Shown here: piece by piece, positions 15,451 through 22,891 of the stretch | Position numbering within the stretch: the stretch's first letter is position 1 | Layout of the letters: every line of letters starts with the position of its first letter | NCBI GenBank assembly: GCA_016296185.1 | Contig: JAEDJT010000021.1 | Span: 1 to 25,618, forward strand | Direction: 5' to 3' | Length of the DNA: 25,618 nt | Source of the DNA: Bacilli bacterium | GTDB taxonomy: Bacteria > Bacillota_I > Bacilli_A > RF39 > UBA660 | Made by a program: the position numbers and the translations under genes | The notes under the pieces: model-generated | Database searches by the model: none | The model's input: the letters and a program-made list of their open reading frames with translations, nothing else | Told to the model about the DNA's origin: nothing

Positions 15451-15473
15451 AAAGAACAGAAATGTTCTTTTTT
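15449..15473 (+). terminator. Rho-independent terminator
   Basis: Perfect 10-bp stem AAAAAGAACA (15449-15458) / TGTTCTTTTT (15463-15472) with a GAAA tetraloop and a T run. It separates the Tim44 pair from sigG. Confidence 0.82.
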
Positions 15474-15522
15474 ATATGAATAAAAAATTACTATACATAC
15501 CAAAATATATACAGGTGATAAT

Positions 15523-16296
15523 ATGTATAATAAAAAAGTAACAATAACAGGTATTAATACTAATAATTTAAAAACTATAAGCAATGAAGAAACATATAAA
15601 CTATTTGAAGAATATAAAAAAGGTAACCAACTAGCTAAAGAAGAATTAGTAAATGCAAATTTAAAACTAGTATTAAGTATCTTAAAAAGATTCAATACTA
15701 CAGAAGATAATATAAATGACATGTTTCAAATAGGATGTATTGGTTTAATAAAAGCTATAGATAACTTTGATATAACTATAGGAGTTAAATTTTCAACATA
15801 CGCAGTTCCATTAATACTAGGTGAAATAAAAAGAGCATTTAGAGATTCAAATCCAATAAGAATAAGTAGAGGTATAAAAGAAATAGCATATAAAATATTA
15901 GAATATAAAGAAAAATATATAAATAAATATGGTGTAGAACCATCAAATGAATTAATAAGTAAAAAATTAAATATAGAAGAATATCTAATAGCATATGCAC
16001 TAAATTCATTAAAAGAACCAGTAAGTATATATAGTCCAATATATAATGAGAGTGGAGATACTATTTATTTATTAGATCAATTATCTATAAAAGAAAAAGA
16101 ATACGATAAAGAAACACTAATAGCATTAAGAAAATCATTAAATAAGTTAAAAGATAGAGAAAAGAAAATAATATATAGTAGATATTTTTATGGTAAGACC
16201 CAAACAGAGTTATCAAAAGAATTAGAAATCTCTCAAGCACAAGTATCAAGAATAGAATCCAATGCCCTAGAAAAAATGAAAAGATATATTAAATAA
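15523..16296 (+). CDS. sigG: RNA polymerase sigma factor SigG-type (forespore)
   Basis: 257 residues, the size of B. subtilis sigma-G. The N terminus KVTITGINTNNL parallels the SigG start (VEICGVDTSKL). Region 2 has LVNANLKLVLSILKRFN, DMFQIGCIGLIKAIDNFD and VKFSTYAVPLILGEIKRAFRD, followed by NPIRISRG. Region 4 ends with GKTQTELSKELEISQAQVSRIESNALEKM, a sigma-70 helix-turn-helix. This block of residues fits sigma-F/G proteins, and the GINT/GVDT start favours G. In endospore formers sigma-G drives late forespore genes. The start is ATG 15523 with AGGTGAT (15513-15519) 3 nt upstream. No SpoIIGA/SigE neighbour is in the window: the 5' neighbours are the Tim44 pair. Confidence 0.93.
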   Translation: MYNKKVTITGINTNNLKTISNEETYKLFEEYKKGNQLAKEELVNANLKLVLSILKRFNTTEDNINDMFQIGCIGLIKAIDNFDITIGVKFSTYAVPLILGEIKRAFRDSNPIRISRGIKEIAYKILEYKEKYINKYGVEPSNELISKKLNIEEYLIAYALNSLKEPVSIYSPIYNESGDTIYLLDQLSIKEKEYDKETLIALRKSLNKLKDREKKIIYSRYFYGKTQTELSKELEISQAQVSRIESNALEKMKRYIK

Positions 16297-16308
16297 AATA
16301 TTTATGTA

Positions 16309-16317
16309 TGATATAAT
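16309..16317 (+). promoter_or_regulatory. Extended -10 promoter
   Basis: TGATATAAT, 12 nt after the sigG stop and 33 nt before the oxidoreductase ATG at 16351. No terminator lies between, so sigG transcripts may also read on. Confidence 0.5.
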
Positions 16318-16350
16318 TACCTTATAACATTCCAGAAGTAGGGGGATATT

Positions 16351-17907
16351 ATGAAAAAGAAAAAGGTAGTAATAATTGGTTCAGGACCAGCAGGACTGAC
16401 TGCAGCTTATGAACTATTAGATAAATCAAATAAATATGAAGTAACAGTATTAGAAGAATTAAACATTGTAGGTGGAATATCACGTACAGTAAACTACAAA
16501 GGAAATAGAATGGATATGGGTGGCCATAGATTCTTTTCAAAAGATGAAAGAGTAAATGAATGGTGGGAAAAAATATTACCATCACAAGGGTCATTACCAA
16601 AAGATGATAAAATATTAAATAGAACATCAACATTAACTGAAGGAGGACCCAATCCTGATAAGACAGATAAAGTAATGTTAAGAAGAAATAGATTATCAAG
16701 AATTTACTTTAAAAATAAATTCTTTGACTATCCAATATCATTAAAATTTGAAACACTAAAAAACATGGGATTCCTAACTACAATTGAAGTTGGTTTTAGT
16801 TATTTAAAAAGCGTATTCTTTAAAAGAAAAGAAAAATCATTAGAAGATTTTTATATTAATAGATTTGGAAAAAAACTATATTCAATGTTTTTTGAAAACT
16901 ATACAGAAAACTTATGGGGAAGACATCCTAGTGAGATATCTCCAGAATGGGGAGCACAAAGAGTTAAAGGCTTATCAATTATTGCTATTATAAAAGATAT
17001 GTTTGGTAAAGTATTTAAAAAGAAAAATAGACATATTGAAACATCACTAATTGAAGAATTTAAATATCCTAAATTAGGACCTGGTGAACTTTGGGAAGTA
17101 GTTGCAGATTCTGTTAAAGAAAAAGGTGGAGCAATTATTACTGAAGCAAAGGTAACTAAAATAACACAAAAAGATAAAATGATAAAAAGTGTTACTTACG
17201 TAAAAGACAACAAAGAAATAACTATTAAAGCAGATTACTTTATATCATCAATGCCAATTAAAGATTTAATAAATGGAATGAATGATGTACCTAAAAAGAT
17301 AAATAAAATAGCTACTAATCTTCCGTATAGAGACTATATGACAGTAGGTGTATTAATACCAAAATTAAATTTAAAAAATGAAACAAAAATAAAAACTATA
17401 GGTAATATAGTTCCGGATAATTGGGTATATGTACATGATAAAAAAGTTAAAATGGGTAGATTCCAAATATATAATAACTGGTCACCATATCTAGTAAAAG
17501 ATTTAGATCATACAATTTGGATGGGATTAGAATACTTCTGTAATGAAGGAGATAATATGTGGAATATGACAGATGACGATTTTGCATCATTTGGTATTGA
17601 AGAAATGATAACAATGGGATTAATTGATAACAAAGATGACGTTATAGATTATCATGTTGAAAGAGTAAAAAAAGCATACCCTGCATATTTTGATTCATAT
17701 GAACATATAGAAGATGTAAAAAAATATATTAATAAAATACAAAATTTATATTGTGTAGGTCGTAACGGACAACATAGATATAACAATATAGATCATTCAA
17801 TGGTAACATCTTTTGAAGCAGTAAATAATATAATTAATAATATTTCAAATAAAGATAATATTTGGAATGTTAATACTGAAAAAGAATATCATGAAGTTAA
17901 AAAGTAA
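16351..17907 (+). CDS. FAD/NAD(P)-dependent oxidoreductase (amine-oxidase / UDP-galactopyranose-mutase-like)
   Basis: 518 residues. The N-terminal dinucleotide fold is textbook: VVIIGSGPAGLTAAYEL (Gly10, Gly12, Gly15), then TVLEE, GGISRTVNYKGNRMDMGGHRFFS, matching protoporphyrinogen-oxidase/phytoene-desaturase-like and UDP-galactopyranose-mutase-like flavoproteins. Later blocks: YTENLWGRHPSEISPEWGAQR (the substrate-domain block seen in the glycan-gene relatives), LGPGELWEVVADSVKEKGGAI and, at the C terminus, NLYCVGRNGQHRYNNIDHSM, which binds FAD. It is often found near surface-polysaccharide genes, but none are seen here. AGGGGG at 16340-16345, 5 nt before the ATG, is a strong SD. It is a probable cytoplasmic enzyme in sugar or isoprenoid chemistry; the substrate is unknown. 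Confidence 0.85.
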   Translation: MKKKKVVIIGSGPAGLTAAYELLDKSNKYEVTVLEELNIVGGISRTVNYKGNRMDMGGHRFFSKDERVNEWWEKILPSQGSLPKDDKILNRTSTLTEGGPNPDKTDKVMLRRNRLSRIYFKNKFFDYPISLKFETLKNMGFLTTIEVGFSYLKSVFFKRKEKSLEDFYINRFGKKLYSMFFENYTENLWGRHPSEISPEWGAQRVKGLSIIAIIKDMFGKVFKKKNRHIETSLIEEFKYPKLGPGELWEVVADSVKEKGGAIITEAKVTKITQKDKMIKSVTYVKDNKEITIKADYFISSMPIKDLINGMNDVPKKINKIATNLPYRDYMTVGVLIPKLNLKNETKIKTIGNIVPDNWVYVHDKKVKMGRFQIYNNWSPYLVKDLDHTIWMGLEYFCNEGDNMWNMTDDDFASFGIEEMITMGLIDNKDDVIDYHVERVKKAYPAYFDSYEHIEDVKKYINKIQNLYCVGRNGQHRYNNIDHSMVTSFEAVNNIINNISNKDNIWNVNTEKEYHEVKK

Positions 17908-17928
17908 TCATCAAAGATTACTTTTTTT
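17899..17928 (+). terminator. Rho-independent terminator
   Basis: Stem AAAAAGTAATC (17899-17909) / GATTACTTTTT (17916-17926) with an ATCAAA loop and a long T run. The last codons of the oxidoreductase gene are in the stem. Confidence 0.82.
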
Positions 17929-17929
17929 A

Positions 17930-17938
17930 TGTTATAAT
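17930..17938 (+). promoter_or_regulatory. Extended -10 promoter fused to the terminator tail
   Basis: TGTTATAAT starts 1 nt after the terminator's T run, 23 nt before the ATG at 17962. Confidence 0.5.
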
Positions 17939-17961
17939 ATTATATAGAATAGAGGGATATT

Positions 17962-19494
17962 ATGAATGATAAATTACTTTATACATTGCTTAATGATCAA
18001 GAAGTATATCGACGTATAATAAGTAAAATAATCTCAAGTTCATATATACCTGATGATATAGCTTTAATAAATCAATTAAACGATTATATAATAAATAATA
18101 AAGAAGAATTAAATGAGACATCACTAAAAAAATATATAACATTCTTATATGATATTTTTAAAATAAATAATAATATAATTTTTAAACTAGATATATTTAA
18201 ACATAAAGAATTATTTACTAAACCACAAATATTAATAATAAATGATGCAAGAATAAAAATGAGTAACAAAGTACACAAAATATCTCTTAACTTTATTGAA
18301 GGAAAAGAAATTAAAAAAGATGATTTATACCTATTATTAGATTTCTTTAATTCAAATATGGATAACGAGAATATTACTAACTTCATAGATAGAATATATT
18401 CTTATTTATTAAATAACTATAAAGAAGAATATAATCAATATATAATTAACTATACAAGCTATCTTGCAAGTAAAATATATAATACAGATTATGTAAGAAT
18501 ATACTATTCAAATACAATGATTAATAATTGTGAAACTATAACATATAAAGATGATTTAAAATATATAAATAAAATAACAAACATAATATATGATGTAATA
18601 AAAATAGTAAAAAAACATAGTACAAAGAAAACAAAACTTGAAGAATTTGAACTATTAAAAGATAGATTATTTAAAGAATATTTAAATCCAGAAGAATATA
18701 AAGAATATAAAAATAACTATAAACATAATGAAATAGATTATTACAATAATACAAATATATGGTTAACAACAATAAGTATATTAAAAAAATATTCTTCATG
18801 CTTATACCAAGAATTAAATAATATAAAAAATGATTCACTAATAAAATATTATTATAGAACTATCTATATAAAAGAAGATAAACTATATCATAAAGAAAAA
18901 TATAATGTAGATATATTAGATAAAATAGTAAGTGAACATCCAGAAGTAATTGACGATTATCCAATACTAAATAATATTTACAATATAAATGGTAGTAAAA
19001 AAGAAATAAGAGAAATATTAACTAATGAATACAATCTTAATGAAAAATATTTATTTAATGATTATTTTACAGAATATATTCAAACAGGAAATCTAAATAA
19101 AATAGATATAAATAAAATAGATTTAGAATATAAATTCTTACTTATTTCTAAAATTACAATATTACTAAAAATAGAATTGAATGAACTATTAAATAATTTA
19201 AAACTATACAAATTGCTAGATAAAGACGATATTAGATTTATTAGCAGAGTAAATGAATATAATAGTTATAACTTTAATAGAGTAAATAAAATAAGATATT
19301 ATATAAATTACATAAATGATAATGAAGAATTAATAAATAATCTTATAGAAATAGATACAAAAGAATATAACTATAAAATAAATAAAGATATAAATGAAGT
19401 AATTAAATACTTTAAAAATGTTAAGAATAAAATAAATGATAAGCATAGTGATGATATAAAATCATTGAGTGAGGTGACTATATATGGAGAATAA
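17962..19494 (+). CDS. Unrecognised large helical protein
   Basis: 510 residues with no signal peptide, membrane span or motif I can name. The composition is dominated by Asn, Ile, Lys, Tyr, Asp and Glu, with regular amphipathic helices from end to end (for example TSLKKYITFLYDIFKINNNIIFKLD; KITNIIYDVIKIVKKHS), suggesting an all-helical cytoplasmic scaffold or repeat protein. The start is ATG 17962 with AGAGGG (17951-17956) upstream. The 3' end overlaps the start of a 61-codon gene by 11 bp, so the two are translationally coupled and probably act together. It lies between sigG and the ylmC/ymxH homologue, in a position where classical Bacillus genomes have other genes. It is not clearly similar to the other two large unknown proteins (1-1763; 22892-23968) beyond composition. 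Confidence 0.85.
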   Translation: MNDKLLYTLLNDQEVYRRIISKIISSSYIPDDIALINQLNDYIINNKEELNETSLKKYITFLYDIFKINNNIIFKLDIFKHKELFTKPQILIINDARIKMSNKVHKISLNFIEGKEIKKDDLYLLLDFFNSNMDNENITNFIDRIYSYLLNNYKEEYNQYIINYTSYLASKIYNTDYVRIYYSNTMINNCETITYKDDLKYINKITNIIYDVIKIVKKHSTKKTKLEEFELLKDRLFKEYLNPEEYKEYKNNYKHNEIDYYNNTNIWLTTISILKKYSSCLYQELNNIKNDSLIKYYYRTIYIKEDKLYHKEKYNVDILDKIVSEHPEVIDDYPILNNIYNINGSKKEIREILTNEYNLNEKYLFNDYFTEYIQTGNLNKIDINKIDLEYKFLLISKITILLKIELNELLNNLKLYKLLDKDDIRFISRVNEYNSYNFNRVNKIRYYINYINDNEELINNLIEIDTKEYNYKINKDINEVIKYFKNVKNKINDKHSDDIKSLSEVTIYGE

Positions 19495-19669
19495 TATAAA
19501 AGAACTTTTTAATGATTTTAAACCAATAGAAGAAACAAAAACATCATATGAAGATGAATTATTAAGTAAATATTTAGTTACTAAACAATATCTAGAAGAA
19601 AATGATTTAATTAGTAGTGAAGAATTACTATCTAGCATTATAGATAAAATAGAAAAAGAAAACATATAA
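19484..19669 (+). CDS. Small acidic protein, unknown
   Basis: 61 residues. GGTGAC (19473-19478) lies 5 nt before ATG 19484, which sits inside the end of the preceding gene. The protein is acidic, soluble and helical (SYEDELLSKYLVTKQYLEEND; SSEELLSSIIDKIEKENI), with no Cys and no membrane segment. The coupled start and helical make-up suggest a small partner of the large protein upstream; this is inference. I do not recognise a family. The SD and the tight coupling are the reasons for calling it real. Confidence 0.7.
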   Translation: MENNIKELFNDFKPIEETKTSYEDELLSKYLVTKQYLEENDLISSEELLSSIIDKIEKENI

Positions 19670-19685
19670 TTACTTAGGTGATTAT

Positions 19686-19898
19686 ATGTTTTTATCTGAT
19701 TTACAAAACAAAGATATAATAAGTACTAAAACTGGTAAAAGATTAGGTCATATAATAGATTGCAAAATAGATAATAACGGTAACATATTATACTTAGTTA
19801 TAGAACAGAAAAAAATATCATTAACAAATAATGATATAAACGTTGAATTTAAAGAAATAACAAAGATTGGCGAGGATGTAATTTTAGTTAATGTATGA
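19686..19898 (+). CDS. YlmC/YmxH-family PRC-barrel sporulation protein
   Basis: 70 residues, the usual length of this family. It begins FLSDLQNKDIISTKTGKRLGHIIDCKIDNNGNILYLVI, the PRC-barrel signature (L..K-I...G..LG.I.D..ID..G.I), and ends with a strand rich in Val/Ile. YlmC/YmxH proteins are conserved in endospore formers and expressed in sporulation, with no settled biochemical role. GGTGAT (19677-19682) gives 3-nt spacing to ATG 19686. The stop is TGA and overlaps the next promoter (19896-19904). It lies between sigG and lspA, as in Bacillus, where ylmC also sits between them, though with many more genes. Confidence 0.85.
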   Translation: MFLSDLQNKDIISTKTGKRLGHIIDCKIDNNGNILYLVIEQKKISLTNNDINVEFKEITKIGEDVILVNV

Positions 19899-19904
19899 TA
19901 TAAT
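19896..19904 (+). promoter_or_regulatory. Extended -10 promoter for lspA-rluD
   Basis: TGATATAAT: the TGA is the stop codon of the ylmC/ymxH-like gene. It is 18 nt from the GTG start of lspA, so the leader would be short. Confidence 0.45.
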
Positions 19905-19922
19905 TTATTCGAGGTGTTAATT

Positions 19923-20429
19923 GTGAATAAAAAGACTTTAATAGTTGCCATAATAGCATTAGCATTAGATCAAATAACAAAAATATTAATAGAAAGTACA
20001 GTAAAATTAAATACTTCTATAAAAATAATAAAAGGATTTTTTAATATAACATCATGTCATAACCCAGGAGTAGCTTGGGGAATGTTAAGTAATAATAGAA
20101 TATTAATATTATTAATTACAATAATAGCAATTATAATTATTTCTAGATTTATAAAAAGCTTTAAAAATAATACTAGAAATAATATAGCATTTGGCCTTAT
20201 AATAGGAGGCCTTACAGGAAACCTTGCTGATCGAATAATATTTGGTTACGTAAGAGATTTCTTAGATTTTATGATAATAAATTATGATTATCCAGTATTT
20301 AACGTAGCAGATATGGCTATAGTTATTGGAGTTATATTACTAATATATGCTGTAATAAAAGGAGAAGATCAAAGTGAAGATAATAGTGGAAGAAGCGGGA
20401 GAAAGACTAGACAAATACCTAGCAAATAA
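19923..20429 (+). CDS. lspA: Lipoprotein signal peptidase (signal peptidase II)
   Basis: 168 residues from GTG 19923, with GAGGTG (19911-19916) upstream; the in-frame GTG at 19914 overlaps that SD. Four membrane spans and the family blocks are present: LALDQITKILIES, NPGVAWGML, GGLTGNLADRIIFGYVRDFLDF and FNVADMAIVIGVILLIY. The two catalytic Asp are Asp103 (NLADR) and Asp130 (NVADM), within one residue of the positions I recall for B. subtilis LspA, which supports the chosen start. It cleaves prolipoproteins ahead of the lipidated Cys, for example the lipoprotein encoded at 9523. The last 19 codons lie inside rluD in another frame, giving a Ser/Arg-rich tail. Cytoplasmic-membrane enzyme. Confidence 0.94.
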   Translation: MNKKTLIVAIIALALDQITKILIESTVKLNTSIKIIKGFFNITSCHNPGVAWGMLSNNRILILLITIIAIIIISRFIKSFKNNTRNNIAFGLIIGGLTGNLADRIIFGYVRDFLDFMIINYDYPVFNVADMAIVIGVILLIYAVIKGEDQSEDNSGRSGRKTRQIPSK

Positions 20430-21276
20430 TACTGAATACAGTAGAGCAATAATATCAAAAATGCTAGAAGCTGATTATATTACTGTTAATGAAAAAATAG
20501 AAAAGCCATCATACAAAGTAAGAGAAAATGATAACATAGAAATAAAAGATGGATTTATCGAAGAAACTGATATCAAACCAACAGAAATGAATTTAGATAT
20601 AGTATTTGAAGATAACGACATAATGATAATTAACAAACCATCAGGTTTAGTTGTACATCCAGGTTCAGGAAATCAAGAAAACACATTAGTAAATGGACTT
20701 ATGCATTATACTAATAACTTATCAGATATAAATGGAGAAGAAAGACCTGGTATAGTTCACAGAATAGATAAAGATACATCAGGATTATTAATAGTTGCTA
20801 AAAATAATAAAACACATTCAATATTATCAGAATATTTCAAAAATCATGATAATATAAAAAGAGAATATATTGCACTAGTAGTAGGAGAATTTCCTCATGA
20901 ATCAGCTACAATAGATGCACCAATTGGTAGAGATCCTAAAGATAGAAAAAAGATGGCTGTTATTGCTGATAATTCAAAAGATGCTGTTACACATATTAGA
21001 GTATTAAAAAAATACAAAGGATATACATTATTAAGTTGTATTTTAGAAACAGGAAGAACACATCAAATAAGAGTTCATTTAAATTATATTGGATATCCTG
21101 TATATAATGATCCTGTATATAATACAAAAAAAGCAACTGAATTTGGACAATTCTTACATTCTGCAAAGATGGACTTTATTCATCCAATAACAAAAGAAAA
21201 GATGCATTTTGAAGCACCATTACCACAAGAATTCCAAGAATTTATTGATTCACTAGAACAAGATCAATTAAAATAA
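20374..21276 (+). CDS. rluD: RluD/RluA-family pseudouridine synthase
   Basis: 300 residues. An S4 RNA-binding domain comes first (ERLDKYLANNTEYSRAIISKMLEADYITVNEK), then the catalytic domain: NKPSGLVVHPGSG, IVHRIDKDTSGLLIVAKN (catalytic Asp132), YIALVVGEF, DAPIGRDPKDRKKMAV, LETGRTHQIRVHL and GYPVYNDPVY. Family members convert uridine to pseudouridine in large-subunit rRNA (helix 69 for RluD); the exact target here is inferred. GTG 20374 has AAAAGGAG (20357-20364) 9 nt upstream and overlaps lspA by 56 bp, so the two are coupled, as in Bacillus (lspA-ylyB). The last 35 bp overlap a minus-strand gene tail to tail. Confidence 0.93.
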   Translation: MKIIVEEAGERLDKYLANNTEYSRAIISKMLEADYITVNEKIEKPSYKVRENDNIEIKDGFIEETDIKPTEMNLDIVFEDNDIMIINKPSGLVVHPGSGNQENTLVNGLMHYTNNLSDINGEERPGIVHRIDKDTSGLLIVAKNNKTHSILSEYFKNHDNIKREYIALVVGEFPHESATIDAPIGRDPKDRKKMAVIADNSKDAVTHIRVLKKYKGYTLLSCILETGRTHQIRVHLNYIGYPVYNDPVYNTKKATEFGQFLHSAKMDFIHPITKEKMHFEAPLPQEFQEFIDSLEQDQLK

Positions 21277-21577
21277 AAAATATAAAAATAACATAGATAA
21301 GATAAGGCATAGATAATAACTTGTATTTATTATATGTAATTTTTATTTCATAATTAGTAAAAATAGTATTAATTAATAATAATACTATTACTATTAAACT
21401 GAAAGTGTAATCTTTATAATGAAAGAGAAACACCAAAAAAGTAAATGATAGAATGTAATTTACAATTACAAAAAAAGCTAAATCACGTTTCATATTTTTA
21501 TTAACTATAATATGACAAAAAACAAAAGTTAATAAAGATAAAACAATTACATAAAGAATTAATAAAAAATATAACAT
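21242..21577 (-). CDS. Small membrane protein, TspO/MBR-like
   Basis: 111 residues; the only minus-strand gene in the window. The reverse strand carries GGTGAT 3 nt before the ATG, the same SD type as its neighbours, which separates it from chance open frames. It has three or four hydrophobic spans with short basic turns (NKNMKRD, TYNKYK). The C-terminal part NKYKLLSMPYLIYVIFIFFILIDLVLVN resembles the last helix of TspO/MBR proteins (LLLPYLxWvxFAtyLN...LN), but the family's tryptophans and first helices are missing, so it is either a shortened, divergent TspO or an unrelated small membrane protein. The 3' end overlaps the end of rluD by 35 bp, which would form complementary mRNA tails. Function unknown. 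Confidence 0.6.
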   Translation of the reverse strand: MLYFLLILYVIVLSLLTFVFCHIIVNKNMKRDLAFFVIVNYILSFTFLVFLFHYKDYTFSLIVIVLLLINTIFTNYEIKITYNKYKLLSMPYLIYVIFIFFILIDLVLVNQ

Positions 21578-21671
21578 TAAATCACCCTAATAATAGATAT
21601 GATTTAATATTATATTTAAGAACTTTACTAATATAAATTATTAAGATAAAATTAAATAAGGAGTGATAAAA
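21578..21671. promoter_or_regulatory. Divergent intergenic region of the minus-strand gene and the rhomboid gene
   Basis: A 94-bp AT-only-like stretch drives genes both ways. On the minus strand TATAAT (21609-21614 in + coordinates) lies about 32 nt from the ATG. On the + strand AAGGAG (21658-21663) is the SD of the rhomboid gene. No clear -35 boxes are seen. Confidence 0.4.
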
Positions 21672-22841
21672 ATGTCAACAGTAGTTATGGATAAACAAGA
21701 TGAATTAATTATGAAATTAGTACATTATTTTATTACTGAACAAGATTATACACCTATAGTTGTTAATGGTGTAAAAGATGAAATATGGTTAGAAAATACA
21801 AAAGGACCATACAGAATAATAAGAATTAATTCAAATAATATAATTAATAAAGAACAATTAAATTATGATTATTATAAAATTGAAAATATAGTAAAACAAA
21901 TTAAGAAAAAAACATTATCATTTAATGTTAATACATTAAATATTTTATTAAATGTTAATGATGAATTAAAAATAACAGATGATTATAAAAACATAATTGA
22001 TGTTAAATTACCTGAACAAGTATTAACTATTGAGGATGAAAACATTTTAGAAGCATTCCCAAATATTAATGAAAAATTATTAAATGATCAAGCAGGTGTA
22101 GAATTAATATTAAATGTTACTAAAGATATAAATGAAAAAACAGAACAACAAAATAGATCATTTGAAAAAACATTTAGTCCTAAAAAGATTATTATTACAC
22201 CATTTATTATTTGTGCATGTATTTGTGTATTCTTAGCTTGTTTATATTTCGATGGATTACAAGCTTTGACATCAGTAACAGTAAAAACTGGTGAAAAACT
22301 TGGTGGAGTATATGGTGCTGCAATTGAAAGAGGAGAATACTATAGATTATTTACAAGTATGTTCCTTCATTGGTCATTAATCCATTTATTAGTAAACATG
22401 TATTCACTATATATACTTGGTACACAAATAGAAACATTCTTTGGTAAAGTAAGATATATTCTAATATATGTAATAAGTGGTATTTGTGGAGCACTATTAA
22501 CTTGTGTATTATCAAAAGCTAATGTAATATCTGGAGGAGCTTCAGGAGCAATATTTGGTCTATTAGGAGCATTATTATACTTTGGATATCATTATCGTAC
22601 ATATTTAGGTGGAACAATAAAAAGCCAAATAGTACCAATTATTTTAATAAATTTAGGTATTGGTTTTATTCCTGGATTAAATATTGATAACGCTTGTCAC
22701 ATCGGTGGTTTATTCGGAGGATATCTAATTGCAATGGCACTAGGTGTTGACGATAAATCAGATAAAAAAGACAAAATTAATGGAGCAATATGTTTAGTAA
22801 TATACATTGCATTCATGCTATATATGATATTAAATAAATAA
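21672..22841 (+). CDS. Rhomboid-family intramembrane serine protease
   Basis: 389 residues from ATG 21672 (AAGGAG at 21658-21663, spacing 8; the GTG at 21663 overlaps that SD). Residues 1-175 are a soluble N-terminal domain of mixed alpha/beta character, as in B. subtilis YqgP/GluP. Residues about 178-389 hold six or seven spans with RLFTSMFLHWSLIHLLVNMYSL (rhomboid loop with the His and Asn), FGKVRYILIYVISGICGALL, the catalytic GGASGAIFG (Ser291) and NACHIGGLFGGYLI (His343), completing the Ser-His dyad. It cuts membrane-spanning proteins within the bilayer; YqgP is linked to metal-transporter turnover, but the target here is unknown. It stands alone in its unit, ended by a terminator at 22836. 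Confidence 0.93.
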   Translation: MSTVVMDKQDELIMKLVHYFITEQDYTPIVVNGVKDEIWLENTKGPYRIIRINSNNIINKEQLNYDYYKIENIVKQIKKKTLSFNVNTLNILLNVNDELKITDDYKNIIDVKLPEQVLTIEDENILEAFPNINEKLLNDQAGVELILNVTKDINEKTEQQNRSFEKTFSPKKIIITPFIICACICVFLACLYFDGLQALTSVTVKTGEKLGGVYGAAIERGEYYRLFTSMFLHWSLIHLLVNMYSLYILGTQIETFFGKVRYILIYVISGICGALLTCVLSKANVISGGASGAIFGLLGALLYFGYHYRTYLGGTIKSQIVPIILINLGIGFIPGLNIDNACHIGGLFGGYLIAMALGVDDKSDKKDKINGAICLVIYIAFMLYMILNK

Positions 22842-22864
22842 GCAACTTAGTTGCTTATTTTTAT
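22836..22864 (+). terminator. Rho-independent terminator
   Basis: Perfect 11-bp stem AAATAAGCAAC (22836-22846) / GTTGCTTATTT (22850-22860) with a TTA loop and a T run; the stop codon is in the stem. Confidence 0.8.
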
Positions 22865-22872
22865 GTTATAAT
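22864..22872 (+). promoter_or_regulatory. Extended -10 promoter fused to the terminator tail
   Basis: TGTTATAAT starts at the end of the terminator T run and lies 19 nt before the ATG at 22892. Confidence 0.5.
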
Positions 22873-22891
22873 ACATATAATAGGTGATAAT

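Noticed and set aside
15477..15502. Sigma-G-like promoter (TGAATA ... CATACCA) ahead of sigG
   Set aside because: The hexamers look right but are only 13 bp apart, too close for a sigma-F/G promoter, and such A/T strings are frequent here.
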